Source: Bradyrhizobium sp. WBAH42
Lineage (GTDB): Bacteria; Pseudomonadota; Alphaproteobacteria; Rhizobiales; Xanthobacteraceae
NCBI RefSeq assembly: GCF_024585265.1
Contig: NZ_CP036533.1
Location: forward strand, 1,550,001 to 1,614,000
DNA: 64,000 bases
Direction of reading: 5' to 3'
Shown here: in pieces, positions 56,409 through 64,000 of the stretch
How the letters are laid out: each line of letters begins with the position of its first letter
Position numbering within the stretch: position 1 is the stretch's first letter
Notes under the pieces: generated by a model
The model's input: only the letters and a program-made list of their open reading frames with translations
The model's database searches: none
Told to the model about the DNA's origin: nothing
Made by a program: the position numbers and the translations under genes

Positions 56409-57134
56409 TCAGTAGCGCGCCACAGCCGGGCTTGCCCAGTTGAAGCGGTAGTTGACGCCCGCCTTGAAGGTATGGTCGTCGGTGGTGAAGCTGCCGGTGC
56501 CCGCGAGCGTACCGCCGGTGAAGCTCGCCTCGCCGAAATTGTAGTACTGGTACTCGGCCTTGGCCGACCAGTTCGGGGCGAACATGTATTCGAGGCCGGC
56601 GCCGACGGTGTAGCCGTTGCGGTGATCGCCCGTGATGACGAAGGCGGTCGGCACGCCGCCGACGGTGACCTTCTCGTTGTTGTCCGAATAGGCGTAGCCG
56701 CCCTTCACGTAGACCAGGCCGGGACCCCAGGTGTAGCCGACGCGGCCGGTGATCGAGCCGAGGCCGCGCTGGTCGTTGGTGTAGGCGATGCCGCCCGGGA
56801 ACACCGCGCCGACGCTGCCGGAGAGCCAGGAATACTGGCCTTCGACGCCGACCACGAAGTTGGGGTTGAACTGCCAGTCCGCACCGACCTGCACGCCGCC
56901 GAGGAAGCGGCCGTTGCCGTTGTTGCCGGTGGAGAGGCCGTTGAAATTGTTGTCGCTGGAGAACGCGCCACCGACATGGGCGCCGAGATAGAAGCCCGTC
57001 CAATTGTAGATCGGCGCGGCGTAGGCCGGCGCGGGCGTCTTGTAATAATTGCGGTTGCCGAGATCGGCGCCGACGGCCGGCGCAGCCGCGCCGAGCACGA
57101 GCAGCGCCACGGTCGCAAACAGAATCTTCTTCAT
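56409..57134 (-). CDS. Omp25-like outer membrane beta-barrel protein
   Basis: A 241-residue surface protein with signal peptide (MKKILFATVALLVLGAAAPA) and eight-stranded barrel pattern. Marks: YNWTGFYLGAHVGGAFSS, GGVQVGADWQFNPNFVVG, GSITGRVGYTWGPGLVYVKG, and a C-terminal strand FKAGVNYRFNW. Start at ATG 57134. The final residues after the last strand (ASPAVARY) end with an aromatic residue, as barrels usually do. Such porins are abundant in rhizobia and stress- or envelope-related. Confidence 0.92.
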   Translation of the reverse strand: MKKILFATVALLVLGAAAPAVGADLGNRNYYKTPAPAYAAPIYNWTGFYLGAHVGGAFSSDNNFNGLSTGNNGNGRFLGGVQVGADWQFNPNFVVGVEGQYSWLSGSVGAVFPGGIAYTNDQRGLGSITGRVGYTWGPGLVYVKGGYAYSDNNEKVTVGGVPTAFVITGDHRNGYTVGAGLEYMFAPNWSAKAEYQYYNFGEASFTGGTLAGTGSFTTDDHTFKAGVNYRFNWASPAVARY

Positions 57135-57358
57135 GGTCTTGAACTCCAACACGTAAGGTCCCCGGCAGGCGCGTTCTCTGCGCCGCATCGGTTTTGCAGA
57201 TAGCTCGCTTTTGACGAAAATGCTGTCACATCCGTGGCACAGCGAGACCCAACGTAACTTGTTGGGGTGCAAATGATTTTCGTGCTTAATGGCGACTTAA
57301 GAAGTGGTGAAGAAAGGCTTAACGGCGCGCCTTGTCGGTAACTTGCGCGCGTCTTGTG

Positions 57359-57679
57359 TTAACCAAGGCGCCGCCGCGCCTCATCGCGCATCTGCGCGCG
57401 AAAGGCGGCGCGCTTCGCCGGCCTGTCTTCCTCACGCACGTCGTGTCGATCGAAGATGTCGAACTTGTCCAGGATCGGATAGCGCTCGCTCGCCATCGCG
57501 AGCACGCGCAAGATCCTGGTCGCCTCCGGCGTCGGGCCGCTGACCTCCCAGCGCCGGATGGTGTCGGCGCCGCTCGTTCCCGGCAAACCGCAAAGCTTGG
57601 CCATGTCGGCCGCGCTGAGCTTGCGCTCGAGGGCATCGGAGAGGTCGTTGCGAAGCTGCTTCAGTTCGGCGCCGGTCAT
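57359..57679 (-). CDS. Small helix-turn-helix protein
   Basis: A 106-residue protein starting ATG 57679 (MTGAELKQLRNDLSDALERK) whose N-terminal 60 residues look like a Cro/XRE-type HTH (LSAADMAKLCGLPGTSGADTI, with RRWEVSGPTPEATRILRVL following). The C-terminus is charged. Possibly a regulator of unknown target. A longer frame to 57904 is not supported. Confidence 0.7.
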   Translation of the reverse strand: MTGAELKQLRNDLSDALERKLSAADMAKLCGLPGTSGADTIRRWEVSGPTPEATRILRVLAMASERYPILDKFDIFDRHDVREEDRPAKRAAFRAQMRDEARRRLG

Positions 57680-57866
57680 GCTTGCGTCCAGGGAAGTCAC
57701 TGAAAGCAATGCACTAGCGCTGATTCGGGTCCATCCGAAGGCGGCCGAGTGCGCCGCGCCGCGGCACCTCCGTCCGCTCGCGGAGTTATGAAGGCAGACC
57801 CATGGAAATTTCCCGATCCATGAACACTTGGCATATCGGGGTGCGTAGCGTGCGAAAGGATCAGCC

Positions 57867-58151
57867 ATGAAGACAGTCAGACTTGCCATCGCCGCGCTCA
57901 TCACTACCGGACTTCTTGCCGCGCCTTTCGCGGCTGAAGCAAAAAAGGTCCGGTCGAGCCGGCATTACAGCACTGGCGTGATGGCGCCGACCAATAGCGG
58001 AGCCGGAGCGCCGGCCGCACAGCCGGGGGCGTCGTATGGATCGTCCGGACAGACGGTCGGCACCGTCACCGCGCCGTCGGTCGGATCATACAATTGGCCC
58101 TCGGTCGGCGTGACCAACTCGGTTCCGACCTGGAGCAATACCACGAGATAG
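57867..58151 (+). CDS. Small secreted protein of unknown function
   Basis: A 94-residue protein with a good signal peptide (VRLAIAALITTGLLAAPFAAEA) followed by a short low-complexity mature part rich in Ser, Gly, Thr and Pro. No family recognised. Divergent from the HTH gene. Confidence 0.7.
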   Translation: MKTVRLAIAALITTGLLAAPFAAEAKKVRSSRHYSTGVMAPTNSGAGAPAAQPGASYGSSGQTVGTVTAPSVGSYNWPSVGVTNSVPTWSNTTR

Positions 58152-58186
58152 AAAGGGCTCCGGGTAAGGCGCAAGCCACTGGCGGA

Positions 58187-59128
58187 TCAACGTAGGCCGC
58201 TCGCCGATCCCGAGAGCAGGTAAAGCGCGATCAGCAATGTTGCGACCGACAGCATCGTCGTGATCGACACCGTGGCGGCAACCAGCTTTTCCTCGACCTT
58301 GTGCTCATGCGCGAGGACGTAGACGGTTTTCGCCGTCGGCACGGCCGCGCAGATGACGGCCGCAACCGTGTAGAGAGGGGTAAGGCCGATCATGACGGAA
58401 AGTCCGTAGACGATGAGCGGCATGACCACGAGTTTCACCGCCGCGAGCGCAAACGACGCTTTCAGGTTGGACCTCAGGCCCTCCACGGAGAGACCGAGCC
58501 CGATGGCAAACAGCGCGCACGGCGTGAGCGCGGCAGCGACCATGTTGAGGTAGGACGCGACCGGTGCCGGAATCGGCAGTCCCGTCACCGCCCAGGTGAG
58601 GCCGATGAGCGTCGACAGCACCATGGGATTGAGTAGGATTTGCCTTGCCAGTCCCGTGGAGTGCACGGAGGCTCCGCGTGCATCGTGCTTTTCCAGCAGG
58701 ACCACCGTGATCGGAAACATCACCGCGGCAACGAACACCGTCGCGACTGCCGCGGGCAGCACGGCGGGTTGACCGTAGATCGCATGCAGGATCGGTAGCG
58801 CGACGAATCCGGTGTTGGTCATCGCCGCTGCCATCCCATGGATGGTGCTGCTGGCAAGATCGTGTGTACCGCCTGCGCGGACCGGCAGGAACACGAGCGC
58901 GAAGCAGATCAGCGAGCCGCCGCCGAATGCGAGCAGAAAGCGCCATTCCAGGAGATTGCGCGCCGGCTCCTGGGCGATCGTGACGATCAACAGCGCCGGC
59001 ATCGCCACGTTGTAGGCAAAGTGGACCAGGGCATCGGCAAGCGAGCGCGAGAGATAGCCAAGCTCGCCTGCGAGCCAGCCGGTGACGATGATCGCGAAGA
59101 CCGGAAGAACGAGACTGGCGACTTCCAT
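58187..59128 (-). CDS. AEC-family transporter (auxin-efflux-carrier type)
   Basis: A 313-residue permease with about ten helices (VLPVFAIIVTGWLAGELGYL; FAYNVAMPALLIVTIAQEP, with the family's proline break). Members export organic acids such as malonate or malate. Substrate unknown. It follows a convergent small secreted protein. Confidence 0.93.
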   Translation of the reverse strand: MEVASLVLPVFAIIVTGWLAGELGYLSRSLADALVHFAYNVAMPALLIVTIAQEPARNLLEWRFLLAFGGGSLICFALVFLPVRAGGTHDLASSTIHGMAAAMTNTGFVALPILHAIYGQPAVLPAAVATVFVAAVMFPITVVLLEKHDARGASVHSTGLARQILLNPMVLSTLIGLTWAVTGLPIPAPVASYLNMVAAALTPCALFAIGLGLSVEGLRSNLKASFALAAVKLVVMPLIVYGLSVMIGLTPLYTVAAVICAAVPTAKTVYVLAHEHKVEEKLVAATVSITTMLSVATLLIALYLLSGSASGLR

Positions 59129-59224
59129 CCGGCGTCCCCCTTGCTGCGAACGGCCGCAACGAGAGGTTACTCCGGGGATGGAGTGCCGTCACTGCCCAAC
59201 GTTCAGCGAGGCGCAGGCTTGGTG

Positions 59225-59260
59225 CCGTGTCCCGGACGCGCGAACGTGAGCCGGGACCCA
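59225..59260. repeat. Short inverted repeat in the gap before the AEC gene
   Basis: CGTGTCCCGG and CCGGGACCCA-type arms around ACGCGCGAACGTGAG. Resembles the core of a repeat I recall as common in Bradyrhizobium and Rhodopseudomonas; only this copy is seen here. Confidence 0.4.
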
Positions 59261-59299
59261 TCGCGAACGGCTTACTGCGCCGAAGCGAGAGGTCCGGGC

Positions 59300-59509
59300 C
59301 TAGATCCCGCGGCCGGTCTGTTGACCAATCACGCAGCGCCATGCCGCTAGGCGCTCGGCCGGATGCTGGTTCATCCATTCGGCGAGCTGCGGCGCGCCCA
59401 TCAGGCACGACTGCACCGAGACTTGCGCGAAGTCCGACGTGGTGACGATCTGCTCGTGACAATTGGAGGGAGAGGCGAGGCTGCAAAGCACGGCGATGAT
59501 CTTGATCAC
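59300..59509 (-). CDS. Small hypothetical protein (second of a coupled pair)
   Basis: A 69-residue protein starting GTG 59509 (MIKIIAVLCSLASPSNCHEQ) with possible short signal or anchor. Three cysteines (AVLCS, SNCHEQ, QSCLMG), plus WRCVIGQQ near the end. Its GTG overlaps the stop of the upstream small gene (GTGA), a sign of translational coupling and hence of real genes. Function unknown. Confidence 0.7.
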   Translation of the reverse strand: MIKIIAVLCSLASPSNCHEQIVTTSDFAQVSVQSCLMGAPQLAEWMNQHPAERLAAWRCVIGQQTGRGI

Positions 59510-59682
59510 GATACGTTACCCCCGTCGCGGCCGATGAACGGGCGGCCGATCGCCGGCTTTCCCTGGCCCTCGTTGGCCGGATCGGCCGGCGGGAAGATGC
59601 TGTCGTAGATCGCGCGAGCCTCCTCGATGAGGCGTGCTCGCTCGCGCTCGGATTTTGAGACAAATCGAATAACTTCGCCCAT
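59506..59682 (-). CDS. Small hypothetical protein (first of a coupled pair)
   Basis: A 58-residue protein starting ATG 59682 (MGEVIRFVSKSERERARLIE), charged helix then a proline-glycine C-terminal tail (FPPADPANEGQGKPAIGRPF, then IGRDGGNVS). Soluble. The stop overlaps the downstream GTG start. No family recognised. Confidence 0.68.
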   Translation of the reverse strand: MGEVIRFVSKSERERARLIEEARAIYDSIFPPADPANEGQGKPAIGRPFIGRDGGNVS

Positions 59683-60051
59683 GTTGGCTCCGAATATCAG
59701 TGTGAGTCCGTCATGAGATGACGTCGATCATTTCAATCGTCATCTATGGTGCCGCCTTCGGCCTTGAAGCGGCAGGCCCGGTCACGACCGGATAAAAAGC
59801 GCGTGACTGCGCTGTGCGATTCCCAGCATCCCGGTGTGTCTCATTTGCTGGGTTGTGAAGCTGCCCACCACGTCACGTTCGTTGTACGGCGGCAGCCGCG
59901 ACGAGCGAGTATTGGCGTCAACTCACCCCTTGCCGACATGAGCAAGGATGGTCTCACAAAAGCAAATGCTGCTGGATCGAATAGGTTTCTCCCGCTCAGC
60001 GTGCAAGTTTTTGGAACCATCACGGAGATCGATGAATGAAGACGAGCCGTC
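59683..60051. other. Gap with an inverted repeat upstream of the small gene pair
   Basis: AGATGACG (59716-59723) and CGTCATCT (59738-59745) are exact inverted arms 14 bases apart, 34 bases upstream of the small gene pair; possibly an operator. The rest, to 60051, shows short frames without good starts on either strand. No gene supported. Confidence 0.45.
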
Positions 60052-61671
60052 TCAGGCCGCCGGCGCGTGCTCCTTCCGTCCGGGCACGGCTGCGAGCAAC
60101 TCGCGCGTATAGGCATGCTCGGGCGCGGCGAACAGTTGTGCAGTCGGCTTCAGCTCGACGATGGCGCCGCGCTGCATCACCGCGATGCGGTCGCAGATCT
60201 GGGCCGCGACCCGCAGATCGTGGGTGATGAACAGCATCGACAGGCCGAGGCGCGCCTTGAGGTCTTCCAGCAGCTTCAACACCTGCGCCTGCACGGAGAC
60301 GTCGAGCGCGGAGACGGCCTCATCCGCAACGATGATCTCCGGCTCGAGCGCGAGCGCACGGGCAATGCCGACCCGCTGGCGCTGGCCGCCGGAGAATTCG
60401 TGCGGATAGCGTTCGAGCGCGCCGGCATCGAGGCCCACCATCTTGAGGAGATCGCGGGCGCGGTCGAACGCAACTTTCGGATCGAGGCCGGCTGCGATCG
60501 GGCCGTCGGCGATGATGTGGACGATCTTGCGCCGCGGATTGAGCGAGGCGAACGGATCCTGGAAGATCATCTGGATGCGATGGCGCTCGGCGCGCAGCGC
60601 CTTGCCGGACAGAGACGTGAGGTCGGTCTCGCCGATCCGCACCGTGCCGCGGTCGGCTTCGATCAGCCGCATCACCAGGCGCGCCACCGACGATTTGCCC
60701 GAGCCGGATTCGCCGACCAGGCCGAGCGTCTCGCCCTTGAGGATGTTGAAATTGACCGCGCGCGCCGCATCGACGCGGCGATCCTCGCGGAACCAACCGC
60801 CCGACGTGACATAGGTCTTGTCCAGCCCGATCACCTCGACGGCCCTGGCCCGATCGTCGAGTGGCTCTCGCGGCGGCGGATCCATCGAGGGCACGGCGGC
60901 AAGCAATGCCTTGGTGTAGTCGTGCTGCGGCGCGTTGAAGACGACTGTGGCCGGTCCTTCCTCGACGACCTTGCCGTGGCGGAGCACCACGACCTGGTCG
61001 GCGATATCGGCAACCACGCCGAAATCATGGGTGATGAACATCACCGCCATGTTGCGGCTCTGCTGGAGATTGCGGATCAGCTTCAGGATCTGGGCCTGCG
61101 TGGTGACGTCGAGCGCGGTGGTCGGCTCGTCGGCGACCAGCACCGCCGGCTCGAGCGCGAGCGCCATCGCGATCATGGCGCGCTGGCGCTGGCCGCCGGA
61201 GAGCTGGTGCGGATAGGCGCGGACGATGCGCTCGGGGTCGGGCAGGCCGACCTCGCGTGCCAGCGACAACGCCTTGGCGCGCCGCTCCTTCGGCGTGAGC
61301 AGGCCGTGGGCCTCGAACATCTCCGCCATCTGGTCGCCGATCCGCATCAACGGATTGAGCGCGGTCATCGGCTCCTGGAAGATCATCGCGAGCCGTCGGC
61401 CGCGCAGATCGCGCCAGCCGTCGTCATCGAGCTTGAGCAGGTCGCTGCCCTCGAACTGGATCTCGCCCGAGGCGACCGACACCGTATCCGGCAACAGGCC
61501 CATCAGCGCATGCGCGCACATCGACTTGCCGGAGCCGGACTCGCCGACGACGCAGACGATCTTGCCGGGCTGCAAATCGAGCGAGACGCCGTCGACCGCG
61601 AAGGGGCGCTCGGCGCCCTTGGGCAACGCGATCCGCAAGTTCTTGATGGAGACGGCGGGCGAGGCGGTCAT
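60052..61671 (-). CDS. Peptide-type ABC transporter, fused tandem ATPase
   Basis: A 539-residue protein carrying two complete ATPase domains, equal to DppD and DppF (or YejF) in one chain. First: Walker A GESGSGKSMCAHA, signature LSGGQRQRAMIAM, Walker B VLVADEPTTALD. Second: GESGSGKSSVARL, FSGGQRQRVGIAR, IIVADEAVSALD. Start ATG 61671. It drives the permeases encoded just upstream on the same strand. Ends with the oligopeptide-type tail AAPEHAYTRELLAAVPGRK. Confidence 0.95.
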   Translation of the reverse strand: MTASPAVSIKNLRIALPKGAERPFAVDGVSLDLQPGKIVCVVGESGSGKSMCAHALMGLLPDTVSVASGEIQFEGSDLLKLDDDGWRDLRGRRLAMIFQEPMTALNPLMRIGDQMAEMFEAHGLLTPKERRAKALSLAREVGLPDPERIVRAYPHQLSGGQRQRAMIAMALALEPAVLVADEPTTALDVTTQAQILKLIRNLQQSRNMAVMFITHDFGVVADIADQVVVLRHGKVVEEGPATVVFNAPQHDYTKALLAAVPSMDPPPREPLDDRARAVEVIGLDKTYVTSGGWFREDRRVDAARAVNFNILKGETLGLVGESGSGKSSVARLVMRLIEADRGTVRIGETDLTSLSGKALRAERHRIQMIFQDPFASLNPRRKIVHIIADGPIAAGLDPKVAFDRARDLLKMVGLDAGALERYPHEFSGGQRQRVGIARALALEPEIIVADEAVSALDVSVQAQVLKLLEDLKARLGLSMLFITHDLRVAAQICDRIAVMQRGAIVELKPTAQLFAAPEHAYTRELLAAVPGRKEHAPAA

Positions 61672-61673
61672 CG

Positions 61674-62513
61674 TCAGCGGCCCTCCCGCGACAGGCGCGG
61701 ATTGAGCGCATCGTTGAGGCCTTCGCCGATCAGGTTCAGCCCGAGCACCGAGATCAGGATGGCGACGCCCGGAAACACGGTGATCCACCAGGCCTGCCGG
61801 ATCACGGTGCGGCCGGCGCCGACCATGTAGCCCCAGGAAATCAGATTGGGATCGCCGAGGCCGAGGAAGGACAGCGAGGATTCCAGCAGGATCGCGGTCG
61901 CCACCATCAGCGAGGCCAGCACGATCACGGGCGACAACGCGTTGGGGAGGATTTCGCGCAGGATGATCCAGCTGTTGCTCTGGCCGGTGACTACGGCGGC
62001 CTGGACATATTCGCGCGTCCGCAGCGACAGCACCTCGCCGCGCACGAGGCGGGCGACCGGCGGCCAACTCACCACTGCGATCGAGGCGACGATCGAATAG
62101 ATCGAGGGCTGCAGGATCGCGACCAGCACGATCGCGAGCGCGAAGCTCGGAATGGTCTGGAAGAACTCGGTGAAGCGCATCAGGGCGTCGTCGACCTTGC
62201 CGCCGAAATAACCGGCCGTGGCGCCGATCGGCACGCCGACGATCAGCGCCACCAGCGTGGAGACGAGGCCGACCAGAAGCGAGACGCGGGCGCCGAAGAT
62301 CATGCCGGCGAAGATGTCGCGGCCGAGCGCGTCGGTGCCGAGCGGCACGGCCCCGAGCGTGAACGGCGGCAGGAACGGCCGCTGCACCATGCGCCAGGGC
62401 GAGTTCGGGAACAGCATCGGCCCGAACACCGCGACGGAGACTGCGACCAGGAGGATGACGAGCCCGATGACGCCGCTCGGGCTCCTCAGCATCGATTTCC
62501 AGAACTGTTTCAT
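61674..62513 (-). CDS. Peptide-type ABC transporter permease (DppC-like)
   Basis: A 279-residue permease with about six helices. The N-terminus is typical of the C-type subunit (RSPSGVIGLVILLVAVSVAV), and the ATPase-contact EAA loop reads EYVQAAVVTGQSNSWIILRE. Start ATG 62513 overlaps the stop of the upstream permease (ATGA), and the stop lies two bases from the ATPase start. Confidence 0.94.
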   Translation of the reverse strand: MKQFWKSMLRSPSGVIGLVILLVAVSVAVFGPMLFPNSPWRMVQRPFLPPFTLGAVPLGTDALGRDIFAGMIFGARVSLLVGLVSTLVALIVGVPIGATAGYFGGKVDDALMRFTEFFQTIPSFALAIVLVAILQPSIYSIVASIAVVSWPPVARLVRGEVLSLRTREYVQAAVVTGQSNSWIILREILPNALSPVIVLASLMVATAILLESSLSFLGLGDPNLISWGYMVGAGRTVIRQAWWITVFPGVAILISVLGLNLIGEGLNDALNPRLSREGR

Positions 62514-63481
62514 GAGGCGTATTCGATGCGCGGATCGACCAGGCGATAGACGAGGTCGGTGACGAGGTTGAAGATCAGGACCATGGCGGAGCAGATCACG
62601 AACACGCCGAGCAGCAGATTGTAGTCGCGCTGCAGCAGGGCGTCGTACATCAGCCGCCCGATCCCGGGCCAGGCGAACACGGTCTCGGTGATGACGGCGC
62701 CGCCGATCAGCGTGCCGGAATGCACGCCGGCGAGCGTCACCACCGGCAGCAGCGCATTGCGCAGCACGTGGCGGCGCTGGATCACGGCGTCGCTAAGGCC
62801 CTTGGCGCGCGCCGTCTTGACGAAGTCGAGCCGTTTCACCTCGAGCATCGAGGCGCGCGTCATGCGGGTGTAGGTCGCCATGAAGAACAGGCCGAGCGTC
62901 ATCGCCGGCATGATCAGGTGCTTTGCGACATCGACCGCATGGGCAAGGCCGGTGAGGTTGGCGCCGACCGTCTCGTAACCGAAGCTAGGCAGCCAGTCGA
63001 ACGTGACCGAGAACAAGAGGATGCCCATCAGCGCCACCCAGAAGATCGGCATGGCGTAGAAGATCAGCGCGAACACGGTGATGCCGGTGTCGAGAAAGGT
63101 TCCGGCAAAGCGCGCGGCGAAGGTGCCGCAGAGGATGCCGAGCATCAGCGAGATCGCGAATGCCGTCAGGGTCAGCAGCAGCGTCGCCGGCAGCCGCTCG
63201 CCGATCAGCTTCGCGACCGGTGCCTGCTGGCGGAAGGAAAAGCCGAGGTCGAGGCCGACGACGCCCTTGACGTAGATGAAGAGCTGCTCGGGCAGCGGCT
63301 TGTCGAGGCCGAACTTCTCCCGGAGCTGCTTGACGAAGACCTGGTCGCTGGCCCCGGCTTCGCCCGCCATCACGATCGCGGGATCGCCGGGCGCCAGGCG
63401 GATCAGGAAGAAATTGAGGACGACGATCGCGAGCAGGACGATCACGCCCTTCAGAATACGCTGAGCGACGAAGGAGAGCAT
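62510..63481 (-). CDS. Peptide-type ABC transporter permease (DppB-like)
   Basis: A 323-residue permease with six helices, starting ATG 63481 (MLSFVAQRILKGVIVLLAIV). The B-type mark FFLIRLAPGDPAIVMAGEAG is near the N-terminus and the contact loop is DFVKTARAKGLSDAVIQRRH. Coupled to the DppC-like gene. Confidence 0.94.
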   Translation of the reverse strand: MLSFVAQRILKGVIVLLAIVVLNFFLIRLAPGDPAIVMAGEAGASDQVFVKQLREKFGLDKPLPEQLFIYVKGVVGLDLGFSFRQQAPVAKLIGERLPATLLLTLTAFAISLMLGILCGTFAARFAGTFLDTGITVFALIFYAMPIFWVALMGILLFSVTFDWLPSFGYETVGANLTGLAHAVDVAKHLIMPAMTLGLFFMATYTRMTRASMLEVKRLDFVKTARAKGLSDAVIQRRHVLRNALLPVVTLAGVHSGTLIGGAVITETVFAWPGIGRLMYDALLQRDYNLLLGVFVICSAMVLIFNLVTDLVYRLVDPRIEYAS

Positions 63482-63530
63482 GATCAAACGGCGATGATAT
63501 CGGGGTGGCCGCAACCGCAGCGGCGGTGCG

Positions 63531-63664
63531 CTCCCTCTCCCGCTTGCGGGGGAGGGCAGGGGAGGGGGTGCTTCCGCAAAGGGATTGCCAAGAGGAGAGA
63601 GCCCTCACCCGCTACGCTCTTCGAGCTTAGCGACCTCTCCCGCAAGCGGGAGAGGTAAGGGGAG
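63531..63664. repeat. CCGCTTGCGGG palindromic repeat (copy 3)
   Basis: CTCTCCCGCTTGCGGG (63535) and CCCGCAAGCGGGAGAGG (63640) are inverted ends; CTACGCTCTTCGAGCTTAGCG is a short inner hairpin. It lies between the ABC binding-protein and DppB-like genes, inside the operon. Confidence 0.84.
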
Positions 63665-63680
63665 TTCGGAGCGCCTGCCG

Positions 63681-64000
63681 TCACTTGTCGAGCCATGCGT
63701 CCTTGAAGCCATCGTTGACCCCGATCCCCGTGGTGATCAGGTTCTTGACCTTGCAGCGCGTGATGGTCGGGAATTGCAGCTCGAGCATCCAGGCCACCGG
63801 CACGTCCTCGACCAGGATCTTCTGCGCCTTCTCGTAGATTTCCTTGCGCTTGGAGTCGGGCGTCGCCACCGCGCCGTCGGCGAACAGCTTGTCGATCTCA
63901 GGGTTGGAATAGCCCTCGACGTTGTTGAAGACCTGGCCCTTGGCGATGTTGCTGGAGATGTAGTTGCGCCCCACCCCCAGCGCGGGATCGCCGTACTGGT
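63681..64000 (-). CDS. Peptide-type ABC transporter substrate-binding protein (C-terminal part)
   Basis: Periplasmic binding protein of the SBP_bac_5 family; only the last 106 residues are in the window. The visible part reads QYGDPALGVGRNYISSNI, FNNVEGYSNPEIDKLFADG, RKEIYEKAQKILVEDVPVAW, and ends VNDGFKDAWLDK, the usual pattern of the family's C-terminal lobe. First gene of the ABC operon, followed by a palindromic repeat. The rest lies beyond the right edge. Confidence 0.92.
   Translation of the reverse strand, partial: QYGDPALGVGRNYISSNIAKGQVFNNVEGYSNPEIDKLFADGAVATPDSKRKEIYEKAQKILVEDVPVAWMLELQFPTITRCKVKNLITTGIGVNDGFKDAWLDK

Noticed and set aside
59746..60039. Plus-strand frame of 97 codons, and an opposing minus-strand frame at 59841-60116
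   Set aside because: Both lack good start signals and sensible composition, and neither could be favoured; left as a gap.

Overview
This window is a GC-rich stretch of chromosome from an alphaproteobacterium, almost certainly a Bradyrhizobium or a close relative. The evidence is a class I lysyl-tRNA synthetase, a plant-type glutamate-cysteine ligase, an ALAS-type hemA, an F0 operon with both b and b' subunits standing apart from F1, the coxB-coxA-ctaB-coxF-ctaG-coxC order of an aa3 oxidase, and several families of short palindromic repeats typical of that genus. It looks like core chromosome: no integrase, transposase, prophage, CRISPR array, tRNA or rRNA gene was seen.

Layout. 1-4131: start of lysK and a long PodJ-like/Sel1 polarity protein whose frame is broken by one apparent extra base at 2261-2262. 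4510-11145: a PadR regulator divergent from a fatty-acid oxidation cluster (NTF2-like protein, acyl-CoA dehydrogenase, thiolase, enoyl-CoA hydratase/3-hydroxyacyl-CoA dehydrogenase), with overlapping inverted repeats between them as likely operator. 11200-18950: small hypothetical genes, a MarR regulator with a candidate operator, gshA, a PAN-domain secreted protein, a nucleotidyltransferase-like gene flanked by two copies of one palindromic repeat, lepB and tldD. 19175-26809: an IalB-like protein, then the aa3 cytochrome oxidase and assembly cluster with DUF983 and SURF1 genes. 26919-29357: NTF2-like protein and a divergent NarX/NarL-type two-component pair. 29897-33999: thrC overlapping an M16 peptidase, a GNAT acetyltransferase and a secreted protein. 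34211-36847: the minus-strand F0 operon atpI-B-E-b'-b, with a clear promoter.

37200-46175: secreted coiled-coil protein, YjbQ, an MHS-family transporter, an orphan LuxR-type response regulator, and a large winged-helix/ATPase/TPR-like regulator divergent from ohr, a Tat-exported alpha/beta hydrolase and a cytochrome P460. 46769-57134: a symporter-like hybrid kinase, hemA and aroQ with a FixK/FNR-type box between them, a metallo-beta-lactamase-fold hydrolase, a chemoreceptor and an Omp25-like porin. 57359-64000: a small HTH protein, a small secreted protein, an AEC transporter, a translationally coupled pair of tiny genes, and a peptide-type ABC transporter running off the right edge.

The main themes are aerobic energy metabolism (aa3 oxidase, ATP synthase F0, heme synthesis), beta-oxidation and oxygen/redox sensing. 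Candidate FixK/FNR sites upstream of coxB and between hemA and aroQ would link respiration and heme supply to oxygen. The intergenic spaces hold at least fourteen short palindromic repeats in five recurring families plus a few single inverted repeats.
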